A stretch of 64,000 nt of DNA. It comes from Bugulina stolonifera. Taxonomy: Eukaryota; Bryozoa; Gymnolaemata; Cheilostomatida; Bugulidae. The stretch is taken from positions 2,997,001-3,061,000 of the forward strand of contig OW285188.1 of assembly GCA_935421135.1 (NCBI GenBank), in the 5' to 3' direction. The notes beneath the pieces were generated by a model, which did no database searches, was not told where the DNA came from, and worked only from the letters and a program-made list of their open reading frames with translations. The translations under genes were made by a program, and so were the position numbers. This document shows, in pieces, positions 1 to 11,391 of the stretch; position 1 is the first letter of the stretch, and every line of letters starts with the position of its first letter.

Positions 1-560
1 CACAGAAAGGACACAAAAATTTTATTCCCTGTCCTAGATCAACTAACTGACTCCCTTATGGCTCACAACAGTCACAATCTTTGGTCAAGAGAGCTGCGGT
101 TGAAAGTTTGGTCTCAATATTTCTGTTGACTTAGCCTGAGCGTTTTGAGAGCGTTGGCACTCTGGTGATTCGCAAGCATCAAATACATTGAATGATTGAA
201 CTAATAATACCCCAACCCTTGACCTAACACTGTATCATTGTTTCAAAACGATGTGATGCACTTTGCACAGGAGCTTGGTTTTTTCTACTCAAGGTCAATT
301 TTGAATGCCAGCAACTTTTCTTTACAAAAAAACTGTCAATCACTCTACCCCTACACTGTCATGTCCACAGTGAGTGTGTGGGGAAAACTAGGTTTTAAAG
401 TTAGGGTACATGCCTGCTGGCCGTATAACTACTAAAATTGAGGTATAACCACGCTTCGAACACTAGATCTAGTATTTTGCCTGTTTGGTTTAAAACAATT
501 GTCTATCAAATCATTCAGCTTAAAAATAGATGCACACTCATTAAGTTAAGATAAAACGGA
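1..560. other. Non-coding flank, probable 3' remnant of LINE
   Basis: I see no supported gene here. The stretch follows directly on the 3' side of the minus-strand LINE remnant described next and may hold its untranslated tail, but there is no recognisable poly(A) or repeat tail to prove it. Short open frames on the plus strand look random. Confidence 0.3.
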
Positions 561-3500
561 ACATGGTTAATCGTTTATTTTTACAGCGGTTTTCTAGTAG
601 TTCCAGATCTACTTTCTCTTTTTATTCTGAAACTCCATGGCAACCCCTAATGCTGCCTATAAAATGTGTAGTCTTATTTTGAATGGCTTCGAAAAGAGGA
701 CCCCGCACCACTACAGCATGCTCTGGCTTTGGTCAGCATATAGTCTTGTATGCTAGACATTTTACATTGTCTGAGACCAGTGGTAGTGTGCGTCTCAGAA
801 GTCCCAAATCTTCAATGCTTCTGAGCTTTTCTTGCTTATGTGGTTACCCCAATCAAACCTGTTTGCAATTGAAATACCTAAATATTTAAAAGAGTCAAGT
901 CTTCTGTAAGACAGACCCCTTCAAAATAAAATCACCAGCCGTGTGCATATTTCCAGGGTTTCCAAATGTGACAAGGAAACACTTTATTCCATTAAAAGAC
1001 ATCCTCCACAGCTTTGACCAGTCATGCAGCATATCTAGATCCCTTTGAAAGGTCAGATTTGAGCTTGGACCATTAAAGCTCAAGTGCATTAGTGCATCAT
1101 CAACAAACAATCTGATTTAGATGTAAGATCTTTCGAAATGTTATTAACATAAATTAAAAACAAGGCAGGCCCTAAGACAGAACCCTCAGCTGCCTGATAT
1201 GTAGACGCACTGCCCTGTAACAACACTCGCTGTTTCCTTTCACTTCAGTCTAAAATCACCTTGGAAAAACCATATGCTTCCATTTTGTGTAAAGGTTAGT
1301 TGTGGAGCGTTGGGAAAATCTAAAACTGCTTCTATCACACATCCCCTTGTCGATCTTTTCAATTTTACTCTGTGTAGTTGAGTCCTTTTCTGAAGCCATG
1401 CTGCTGAGAAACGAGAACTTCATTCTCTCTCTCATATTACTAAGGATAATTACTGTGTTCAAGCATCTTGCAACATACATGGCTTAGAGAGACTGGTTTG
1501 TAGTTACATGCATCAGTTCTAGATCCTCCTTTACAAATGGGAGTCACATTTGCCAATTTCCAAATTGTTGGTGAAGTTGGTCAATAGAATATTGAAAGAT
1601 TAAAGTTTAAAACCTCTTTCCGATTTCATCTCGATCTGATGCCTTTTGAGGCTTCAAACCCTTTATTAATCTCCTAACTCCGTCTATATCTATTACTATG
1701 TTTGAGGAGATTCCTCTCCTGACCCTATGGCACTTTTAAATAGCTGTTTAGCTCATTTGCAATTTCAACAGGATTTTCCAGGAATTGCCCTGCTTTTGAG
1801 CTCTTAATCGATCTAATGCTTTTATTTCCCCCTGTTTTCTAAGCTATAAAAAGCCTTACTGTCTCCTTGCATCAACGCATCATATAATTTAAAATGCATA
1901 TATTCATTGTGCCTTGATCGAAAGCTTGTTTTTGTTATTTTTTCATTATTTTCTGTGTTGTTTAAGATAGTGATGCTGCCCAGTCTTTCTAAATGTCACA
2001 GTTTTTCTTGAACCATATGGGTTCATTTTTGTTCCTTTTGCACTTGAGAAAACTTGGAACATGCATTTCCCTTGCCAATAGCAAATTATCAGAGAAGTGA
2101 TCATAAAACTTGTCTATATCTTTCCCTCTATCTGTGCCTGGGCCATAATTTTCATTTTATTAGACATTGATACAGTGTCTGCCTTGTCATACAAATAGAT
2201 TTTACCCATATCTACCATTTCATTCTTGGATATACTCTTCTTTTCAAATTCAACAAAAAATGGTCACTCAGCCCAGGGCTGACAATGGAAGGTTGAGGAG
2301 CATCCCTGTCGAGATTTACAAAAATCAAATCCAGTGTCTTACCCTTTATATGAGTTGCACCAGAGACTAGCTACTTAAAACCAAATTCGCTAAAACAGTT
2401 AATAGAATCTTGGTGAAGCCTCCGTTTTGTGTACCAGTTTCCCAATCAATGCCAGGCATGTTAAAGTCTCCAACTAAATAAATATGTGTACCTCTGTAAT
2501 TAGTTGTCAGATAATGGAGCGTGACTGTGAGAGGCTCAATGGACTCACTAGTACCACATGGTGGAATGTACACACAAATAGTCAAAATGTTCCCCTGCAC
2601 CAGTTACTCCCTGGGATACTGATAGCTGCCGCCTGTACAGGAAAAAATTATCCAGCAATTCGGTTCTTATCAACTTCAAAATGCACAAAATCTGCAGGAG
2701 CATCAATCAACACTCCACCTCCATTTATATTACTGTCTTTTCTCTGCACAGTTCTACATTTTATTCCTAGTGTCAAACAATTTCCCATTGTCAATGTTCT
2801 CATCCATCTAAAGCATTTAAAGCTTGCCCTTCATCGATCTTGCATTAGAAACTATCACACTGAGGGTTTGCTCTCTTACCTCTGTATCATGACCACCTTG
2901 TTTTTCGCAATCTTGTATACATTTTTTAGACCTGCTATGCGATCCTCTTTCAGTTCCTTTCTTAGTACAAAATCCTCTCTATCCTTCTTATTTAAATCCA
3001 GCCTTGCAAACACCCACTGTACTCTCACTGCATTCGCTCTCTTTAGAACTTCCCACTTTCTATCCTTGCAATCTAGCGTTACTCTAAGTGGTCTGTTCTT
3101 CCCACTGATTGCCCCACCACGTCGTGTGACTATTTTAGGTGTGACCTCTAGATTCATGTGAGTGTGACATTCACAACTGAAAAAAGTATTCAAATTATCA
3201 ACTGTACGAGTATCATTCATATTTTTTTGCTCAACCATACCAAAACGATGAGGTTGTTTGCCCTCGAGATTTTGCCATTACACTCGGTTTTAGTTGACCT
3301 CGGCATCTTTATAATGTTTTCGGTTTGGGTCTCTATACTATCCCTAATGTCATTGGCTTTTTCTTTCTTCAAAGTTTTTTCCCAACTTCAAACAGCTCTC
3401 TTGGGTCTTTTTGGTCACAACATCATAGCTCATTTGCATCAAAGTATTTACCCTTTCAGAGTTATTCATAATGTCCTTGGTCTGCTCGACTACTGATGTC

Positions 3501-3720
3501 AGTTGCTCTGTAAAAATGTCGAGATCATCTTCAACTTTTTTGTTAATATCAACTAAGATCTTTCACTTTGATCAACCAAACTCTTGATCTGCATATCTGT
3601 CTTAGCAACTGTATGATCAACAGCATCCTCAAGAAGCCTTTCAGTCCCAGAGAACATCTCAGTTAAACGAGCCTGGAAAAACCCAGTGTTTACCTTTTGT
3701 CTATTTAATCAATATCAGCA
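560..3720 (-). mobile_element. Degenerate CR1/L2-like non-LTR retrotransposon (ORF1-like, endonuclease, RT)
   Basis: Read on the minus strand from high to low coordinates, the pieces of a LINE come in the right order. At about 3238-2876 there is an ORF1-like segment with a charged NRPLRVTLDCKDRKWEVLK motif followed by Lys/Glu-rich helix. At about 2800-2370 is an exo-endo-phosphatase endonuclease with GGVLIDAPADF, VYIPP and LVGDFNMPGIDWE. At about 1700-900 is a reverse transcriptase with CKGGSRTDACNYKPVSL, QHGFRKG and the catalytic FVDD box (near 1105), then SFKYLGI and a LAYKTIC.PKPEHAVVVRG segment down to about 600. Stops and frameshifts separate the pieces, so the copy is dead. The RT style (DLDMLHDWSKLWRMSFN after FVDD) resembles CR1/L2 elements; the exact family is an inference. 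Start and end limits are approximate. Confidence 0.78.
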
Positions 3721-4199
3721 AGGGTAAATTACTTTTTTTACTTGAACCAAGTGGATTGTAGGAAGATCCTGACCACTGTGATCGGTACCAAACCCTGCAA
3801 TGGATACCTCAGGGATCTGAATGCAGAAATAAAAATATCAGAATACATCAAAGGTCTGCTCGGCGGGTGTTTCAAACCTTCCGACAAGGCCTTGCACAAG
3901 ATGGCAGAGGTGAAACCAAGATCACTCTACTATGAAATTGAGATGCTTACAACAGACGTTTGCTCTCATCAGCTCAAAAGTTAGAGGACATTCCTATCTG
4001 CAGAAGAAACATAATAACAGGGCGCCTGAAGGCATATTTGGCTAGTTTTACTGGCAGAGGCACAGGGTTGGAGACCTTGACAACAATTCTCAAGAAATCA
4101 GCCGTTAAGAGATTTGTGACCCTGAAATGGAAAGGAAGATGGGGTACTTTCTGCGTAGCGGTGGGTGCTCGACAGGGTTGCTCTCGTGCCTTCCCCAGA
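3721..4199. other. Intergenic, unclassified repeat-like sequence
   Basis: Two overlapping plus-strand open frames (3742-3984, 3960-4208) occur here but match nothing I recognise. They lie between two retrotransposon remnants and are most likely decayed element sequence. Confidence 0.25.
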
Positions 4200-4590
4200 A
4201 TCACCTAGAATCAGAAAAGTTACAACTCCGGACGTCAAGACGACTCTGTGGTATCATTACCAGACTCCTCACTGGACACATCCAACTGCAAACACACCTC
4301 GACACGATTGGTATCACCTTCACTCCCACATGTACTTGCCTCAGTGAAAATGAGACGGTTATGCACTATTTAACCACTTGCAGAAACCACATACATGTAG
4401 TTCTTCGAGCCAGATTGCCCTTGGACATTGTGAAAAAATTTCACTCTATGACAGAATACATAATGCTGTCTGCAAGTTCCAATAAATTAATACGTACGAC
4501 AAATGAGCACGTGGTAGTGACAACTGGAGATACAGCTCTGATATTCAAAATGAAATGGGCATCTCCATATTGTAATACATGGTAATTACT
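4200..4590 (+). mobile_element. LINE 3' fragment: RNase H-linked C-terminal region
   Basis: The plus-strand frame 4127-4585 carries SRRLCGIITRLLTGHIQLQ, then CTCLSENETVMHYLTTC. This is the arrangement that follows RNase H in many I/Jockey/R1-type LINEs: a TGH..L..HL helix, then a C-x-C...E...H-x4-C zinc-knuckle-like segment. It is on the opposite strand from the neighbouring CR1-like remnant, so it represents a second, independent insertion. No RT is left. It is a pseudogenic fragment. Confidence 0.55.
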
Positions 4591-5453
4591 TACCATGTCA
4601 ATCTAAACATTTCTTCTAATACCAAATAAAATGTTCCTCTCGGTTACCAAATGTATTTAGTTGAGTTGCTGAATGTTCATTGCAGTGAGCGAACAATTTT
4701 ACCAGTATATTATTATTAGCGTGAATGCTACTAATGTTATTGGAGTAGTTTGGCCCCAAAATGTCACAAAAATAGTAGCCAATCACAATGCTACTAGTTG
4801 CTTGCTATAGCAAACTTCTGTGAAGTAACCCAGGTTTTAGACTAGTATTTTTACTTATTAAGGGCTTTTGTGGCAGGCCACCTACCAGCCTACCAACTTC
4901 AGTGGAATCCCACTATTAAATGTTGCACAAAAATGTTTCATAGAAAAAGAAATGTGTCACACAAATTTAGCTTGTTTTCACCAAACTGTGGGCTCTATTG
5001 AAATTTATTTATTATGAAATAGTAAAGATTTCATTTTTGATCATAGCCTACCAACTTCAGGAAGTTTGATTCTACAGGTAAATAATTGGTTGGTTTATCA
5101 CAGTTGTAACTCTTCAAATGTAAACATGTGTTTAGAGTGCAAGTTTTTTACCGAAGCCGTAGCGTTTGTCATTTTATATACAGGTATTTCCCCTATATTT
5201 TTTACATTGAACATTGTGGGTAGAAATTTATTAAACAAAATATGTAGACTTCTTATGCATAAAACAGACAGTTGCCTTGGTGTTGAACTGAGTTAGAGTT
5301 TAGTTTTATTACCATATTACCTTATCAGTCAGTAACAGGCACTGATGATAGAGTTGATGGGATATGTACATATACATACTCTCTATTCAACTGTATAAAC
5401 CTGACAGTCACCTCGGTGTTGAGCTGTGTAAAACTGAAGCTATGACGTAACGT
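4591..5453. promoter_or_regulatory. Upstream region of UBL7
   Basis: No gene seen. It includes a repeated phrase CCTACCAACTTCAG at about 4889 and 5048, and a second diverged repeat (GGTGTTGA.CTG) at about 5278 and 5413 just before the UBL7 start. These are traces of small local duplications. A promoter must lie here by position only; no clear TATA box or initiator could be singled out. Confidence 0.3.
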
Positions 5454-8400
5454 ATGTTTGCAGAACGTTCTAAGATGGAGGTGGATGATTCTGGTATAAA
5501 GGTCACAGCTCGAGTGTTCAATCACCAGAAGTCTTCTACTCACCAAATAGAACTCAAGTCTTCAACACAATCTGTGGATGATTTAGTAGCTGATATATAT
5601 TCAACTCTACAGCTAACACCCAATGCACACTCTTTAGGTATTGCCGTTTAGCCCACATAGTGTGTACATATCTTTACGTACGCAGCTTGTTTCATATAGG
5701 CTTATGCATGAATTTACCTGCGCAGGTTATTTCAGGCCATATACATGTATATTTTCCTACTCAGCTTAGCTGTTTACATGTAGTTCTAGACATTGTTTTT
5801 GGAAATTATAGTAGCTAAACCCTCGCTGTCAGTATTACCATTATATTTGGAAATATTTTATACTAGATGAATTTCCATGGTAAGAAATGGACACGAAAAA
5901 GTATATGGTAGCGGAATTTAAAACTCTAACCTATTATTTTGTAGAGCTGATATACCAGGGAAGAAAACTTACTAGTAGTACATCAATAGACAGTTATGCT
6001 ATAAAACAAGGTTCTAGAATCCACGTAATAGTGAAGGAGGTCAAAGATAGCCCCAGTCGTAAGTTACCGATGTCTTTGTATGACTAGTAAGATTGGTCAC
6101 ATGTTCTATTAATTCAATGTCTTACTTTTATATTGGTGCTCTTTCTATGACTAATTCACATTATTATACAATTATATAATGTATATACACGTAAAAATAT
6201 CCACAAGTATCAATATTTATACATGTATATATAGGCCCTATTCATAGTATGATAGTGTGTGTAGGCTAATGTACCGCTATGCAATGCATGAACTGTTATA
6301 TAGGTATGTAAGATACCTTTATGTAGTGCACTGTTATACATGTATAATAATGTACTGTTATGCAATGCACTGTTATGTAATGTACTGTTGTGTAACAGTT
6401 ATGTAATGTATTGTTGTTATAGTGGAGGTAAACAGGACTACATTTCTGCACTGTGTTAAGAAGATGATGTCCAATGAATACTCTTATATGACAAGAAAAC
6501 TTGTCTGTGATGGGCAGACAGTTGACAGGATCATCTGTCAGGTTCCGGGTCTCTCTACTGACTTAGTAGCGCAGAGTAAGTTACTTGTATATATACAATG
6601 TACTATGTAGGCCTATATCTACTCTACTTTCTGAATCAAGAGAGTGGAAGGGGAGATACGCGACTATGCTCCGAAGCGTCCCAACTCTCTGAGTCATGCT
6701 AACCTTTGTTTGCAATTTGCATTCCAAGTAATGTAATGGTTTGACGTTGCATAGAAATTATGATTTTTGTCTATAGCTTTGCATACACTTGCTAGCACAG
6801 GATGAATCAATGCAGTGAATCCGTAGCGAGGAATGTAGTGTAGCACCTGTAGAGTGTCTATCTCACATTTGTGGACGGAGTTGAGTTTTTAATAGGGTTT
6901 CTGATTTTGCTCAACATTACCTTGCATTGGATGCATACACAGTTGTATAGGTAATACCTTACTGTTCTAGTAGTTATGGTTCCAATAATGGTGGGTATTG
7001 TAAAGTTGGCAGCCCTTCTTGACCCCAAAGGCAACCTCTTGACCCCAGGCTAGAGGTACTGGAAAAGAATGTTGGAAACATTGTCTAAAATTCTCCGGCT
7101 GAATGATAATTTTGTTCACATGTTTTTCATTTGCAGTGTTATCAGTACAGATTGTTTAGAACATACAGTATATGTACATCCTAACATATCTATATCTAAA
7201 TACTCATATACATAATGCAGTAAGGTATAATCCATTGGAGTTGTGTCCTCACATTCAGGAGGTGGTAACTCCAATATCTAAGCATAATCATTTTAATGCT
7301 GTCATAATTTTGTAGCTATACTCAAAGACTTTGATATGATGAAACTTTTATTTGAACCAGCAAACATAGACAGGTAAATTATTCTCCATTGACCAACTCG
7401 GTGCTCTTATATCTGTAATGTCTCACTTGTTGAGATTTCATTTATATTCATTGACTATACCTACCCAGGCTTACCAAGTCTCCCTCATTTTCAACTCAAA
7501 CTTTGGTACCCCACTTCACCCAAAAGTGACACCCAAATGCTGAATCTCTCTGATTTTCATCAGTGGAGCTTGGTAAGTCTGAACCAACCATACATGTAAA
7601 CATATACACATATGTACACGTATACACACAGTACACGCATACACACTGTACACGTATACACACAGTACACGTATACACACTGTACACATGCATGTAACAC
7701 TATATATACATGTACACTGCACGTTTGCACTACACATACACACTATATAATAAGGTGTTGGTGGCCGAGTGGACTAGCGCTAGTCACTCTGGTCTTGCAG
7801 CAATGACACAAGTTATCTGCAAAGATGTGGGTTTGAGTCCCGCCAATGACCTGGAGGTTTTCGTCCCGAAGAAGGTTTTCCCTCCATGTCATATCGAAAT
7901 ATAATAATATCCAGCTCTAGGAGCCGTGGTGGCCCCTCAACTAGCTCTGCTAATGGGCAGCCACGTTAAAGAATTGTGTTTGGCGCCACGGATATTATTA
8001 TTATTATTATTATTATATTCAAGCATGATTCTTATTCTATCTATACACAGGATATATAGCAGGCACCCGTCTCTCCCACTAGCCACTACAGAGTTGAGTA
8101 AAATAGTTATATCCCAGGCTGACCAGGACACCAATGTGTATACAACTCCTGCGAGCCGCACCAATCAGTATAGACTAGACATGTCAGAGGGAGAGGAGGA
8201 GGAGGGGCCTGAGCAACCCACCCCTACAGTACACACGGTGAGCACCTATGGTTATCATACTATATGGTGTATAATGTAAAGGTTGCCAGGATTGCTTTCC
8301 TGTTCCAAAACCACAAGTGACTTTGACATGTGACTTCAACCTTACTAGCAGCTGCAGTTGAGCCCTAGCAGATATGTCTTAGACTGCTATGTAGGTTACA

Positions 8401-9215
8401 TCTCAGTGAGAAGATAACTTCTCCTTTACATCAACAACTAAATAGTCCTTGATCTGTTCATTTTTCACCAAGTTGAGCCTCCCTGTTTTACGTTGTGTGC
8501 TATGCAGACACGTGTCATGTATCACTTAGAGTATTTTATGTGTGTCAAGTCACTTTTTACTCATGAACGAATCAGTGAAAATACGGTTAGTCCGACCCAC
8601 AGTACTCATACAGACTTGAGGTTAATACAATCACCAGCTACACGTTGTGTGGCGTCATGTCGTCACGTTACTTTTGAATCTCTTGTAGATAACCTCCAAT
8701 CAACTAGCCGCAGCTCTTGCCTCTGCAATTCCTGCCAATCAACAGACTACCTCACAGGCATCTTCAGCCAATCAGAATCGTCATTCCCAACCTCAGGTAT
8801 GATCCTGTGTTGTATTCTTACTGCACAGTAATGATTAGCTGTATTTGCACTGAAGTAAATATATTATGCCTCAACAAGTGGGCATTTTTTACAGGATTTA
8901 CCTGAATGTGATATCTTAGTATTAGTCTAAGGTTTCCTGTCTCTATATAGCTGATTGTTCTGTGGCAGTCACAGATATATCTATTGTAAAAGTTGTCACC
9001 CGTCTCTAGTATAAGTTTGCAGAAGTTATGGGTGCCGTTATTGTATATTATAGGTGGCTGGTGCGTCTGGTCATACACCCACCCACAACTACAGCGCTCA
9101 GCTGGAACAGATCATGGCTATGGGCGTGACTAACAGAGCTGCTGCACTGCAAGCTCTGGAGGCAGCTAGCGGTAATTTGGAGCTAGCCTTAGATCTAATA
9201 TATGGGGGAGACTGA
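5454..9215 (+). CDS. UBL7: UBL7-like ubiquitin-like/UBA protein
   Basis: Seven coding exons join in phase: 5475(or 5454)-5637, 5945-6058, 6423-6575, 7316-7373, 8051-8237, 8689-8796, 9054-9215, giving 314 aa from the ATG at 5475 (strong context, A at -3, G at +4) or 321 aa from the in-frame ATG at 5454. The N-terminal ~90 residues are a ubiquitin-like domain (ELIYQGRKLTSST, then IKQGSRIHVIVKE). The middle has the UBL7-typical CVKKMMSNE and IICQVPGLSTDLVAQ segments, an acidic EGEEEEGPEQ stretch and ITSNQLAAALASA. The last ~40 residues are a UBA domain (LEQIMAMGVTNRAAALQALEA) ending LDLIYGGD. Human UBL7 has the same order and is about 380 aa. Family members are proteasome/ubiquitin shuttle-type adaptors; the precise role is not established here. 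Intron 4 holds a MITE and a SINE. Confidence 0.9.
7466..7581 (+). mobile_element. hAT-like MITE, copy A (116 bp)
   Basis: Terminal inverted repeats CAGGCTTACCAAG and CTTGGTAAGTCTG bound a 116-bp element in UBL7 intron 4. Flanks TACCTACC and AACCAACC match at 6 of 8 positions, consistent with a decayed 8-bp target duplication. The interior (CCCACTTCACCCAAAA...CCAAATGCTGAATC) is shared with the copy at 15041-15186. Confidence 0.75.
7604..7690. repeat. 20-bp tandem repeat (CACAGTACACGTATACACAC-like)
   Basis: About four copies of a GTACACGTATACACAC-type unit lie in UBL7 intron 4, between the MITE and the SINE. It gives spurious open frames rich in Tyr, Thr and Cys on both strands. Confidence 0.8.
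7754..8016 (+). mobile_element. tRNA-derived SINE, copy 1
   Basis: The 5' end resembles a Ser/Leu-class tRNA with A box TGGCCGAGTGG (7761-7772) and B box GGTTTGAGTCC (about 7830). A tRNA-unrelated body follows (TGGAGGTTTTCGTCCCGAAG, GGAGCCGTGGTGGCC), then a TTA-repeat tail (about 7990-8016). A second copy lies inverted at 56326-56553. It is not a functional tRNA, because the acceptor stem is absent and it continues into the SINE body. It lies in UBL7 intron 4, sense to the gene. Confidence 0.85.
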
Positions 9216-11391
9216 GTTCCTAGTATTGCTCCTCACAGTAGACAGAGGAACATGTTACACAAGTCTGTGTAAAGTTCCAAGTGCTCGCAGTAACCTTGTT
9301 GTGACAATTTTCAATAGAAAATCTCAATGTCTACAAGTACAAGGATAAATAACATAGTAGGTTATTACCACATGGCTGTTAAGATTATTGTTGTTGTTGC
9401 ATTATAGTATGTTGCACTGGTTGAATGTTCTAAATATAAGTGAGAACAAGCTAAACCTGACACTGAGTGTTTGGTAGAAATGGTTGACTATCAAAAGGTG
9501 TGAATCAGTAGAATTTTAATTGATCTCCCACAGACCAGTAGCTCCTAATGCAGACATGGTGAACTATTTTTTGCAGTTTTCACTGATAAAATTTACATGA
9601 ATATCTGTCATGTGCACTTGTATAACAATCATATTATGTTGCCTACATAATCAGTTGGATGGAGGCATTGGGTGCAAAAAGAAACACCTTGCACAGTATG
9701 AGAGGGTCACACCTGCCTAGCCACTGTCAAGGATAGTTCACCAACAGATCCAATGGGGGGTAACAGTACACAAGTTTTATTGAAAGCAATGACATTGAAT
9801 GATAACTACGTAGGTTCCCAGCATAATACTCAATCAGAAACAACTGAGGTTAAAAATCAAAGTGTAAATAGCAGCTACCAAAATATTCTATACCGCAGAA
9901 AATGAGGATTACAAAACAAACAATTAACCAGAATTTTAATTATGACAGGAGAGGAGCACTTCCTCCTACTGACAGATCCTCTACAACTACGGATTTAAAT
10001 GTTATAAAACCAAATTGTATTTACATGAATCTAATTGAGGTAAAAAGGTATAACTAGAAGAAAAAACAAATAAAAGCTTTTTATTCAATAGTGACAGATT
10101 CCTTATTTATATAATCATATAACTACAACACTATGAAGACGAATAGGCCCTATACTGAATAGCATCTCCTATCCTACTAACTGGCTGTAGTACCAAGGAA
10201 TGAGAGTAACGCCCCTCCCTTCTCGGTACAATATAATTTTGGTCAATATAAAACATAAGGTTCAAAAACAATATAGAACGTTGCAAAAACTAAGCCACGC
10301 TTTCCTATTTTTACCACAGGATGTATTATAATATTGTACTACATGATGTATTATTACATTATATTACATGATGTATTATAATTATTGTGAATACTGGTGT
10401 GTTGTTTGAACTGGGTTCACTAGTAGAGGTAGAGATGGTGGCACACTTTGAGTGTATGACTCAGTCACAGAGTTTTTGGTCAAAAGTTTGGAAGTAGTGG
10501 ACATTGTTCATAATATACAGTGGACATTGTCCAACATATATAGTGGATGTTGTTCATCATATCCAGTGGACATTGTCCACAATATACAGCCATTATAATT
10601 ATATACATATGACCAGATTGAAATGTATAGCAGAAAAGCATATAGTGAATGAAAAAGAGCCAAGTATAACAACAATGCTTGCCATGTATAATGTACATTG
10701 AATTGTGCTATGTACATGTATATGTATATACACATGTATAATAAATGTACAAGACTACCGATACATACTGCACAAGTAGTATAGCATAATATATGCTTTC
10801 CTGTACACAAATGTAATGTGATAACAATAGTGCTGTAATAATGGAAATGAGTAGGTCTACCAGTCCAGAATAATATTATACAGGTTTTCCTGAGTAAAAT
10901 GTCCACCAAAATAATTTGTAATTGCATAATGATAACAAATACAGATGCACACAGTACCTATGTAAAAGTAAGAGGTGTCAAGGTTTATATTATAATATAC
11001 AGTATGTCTGTCATGTTAGGTTATTAGGTTATAGGGGACATGACATACATGTAGGCCTTAATCAGGAATACATCGCGTACATATAGGGTAAATAATATGT
11101 ACATGTACACTGTATAACCATATAATCTATCTACAGTGTATTACATATTTGTATGTAGCAATATATACTATCTGTATACTGTCATGAATTATTATATATC
11201 TCCTGTAATACTAAATGTACTTATATTATATAAGGTATAAGGTGTTGAGCTATGTAACTACTAGCTATACACATGTATATAGCCCATACATCTGATTATA
11301 TTATAGATTATTCCTGAGAGAGAACTGGATCAATCTAGCCTACTACCTACCTATGTACAAGCTAAATGAATGACAGAATACAATTCTTCAT
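9216..11391. other. Convergent 3' intergenic region, UBL7 and TRIM71
   Basis: This 2.2 kb holds the 3' untranslated ends of UBL7 (+) and TRIM71 (-). No coding sequence is supported. It contains a small direct repeat of GTGGACATTGTYCA-type phrases (10497-10585), ATGATGTATTAT repeats (10320-10385), and many TACATGTA octamers. Confidence 0.5.
10069..10085. terminator. Near-palindromic bidirectional poly(A) signal
   Basis: AATAAAAGCTTTTTATT carries AATAAA on the plus strand (10069-10074) and AATAAA on the minus strand (10085-10080). It is the first canonical hexamer I find downstream of the UBL7 stop (about 0.85 kb) and also the first I find downstream of the TRIM71 stop (about 1.3 kb), so both convergent transcripts could use it. 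Use of the site is inferred. Confidence 0.45.

Noticed and set aside
2484..3161. 225-codon plus-strand frame
   Set aside because: It is the antisense shadow of the minus-strand LINE ORF1/endonuclease region, where the recognisable motifs lie.
7545..7575. CTGATGA followed by a small hairpin in the MITE (minus strand; also in copy B near 15150-15175)
   Set aside because: It resembles a hammerhead start, but no GAAA follows the hairpin and no helix III or cleavage triplet is present.
7754..7845. Functional tRNA gene (Ser/Leu-like)
   Set aside because: A and B boxes are present but there is no closing acceptor stem, and the sequence continues into a body shared with a second copy: it is a SINE head.
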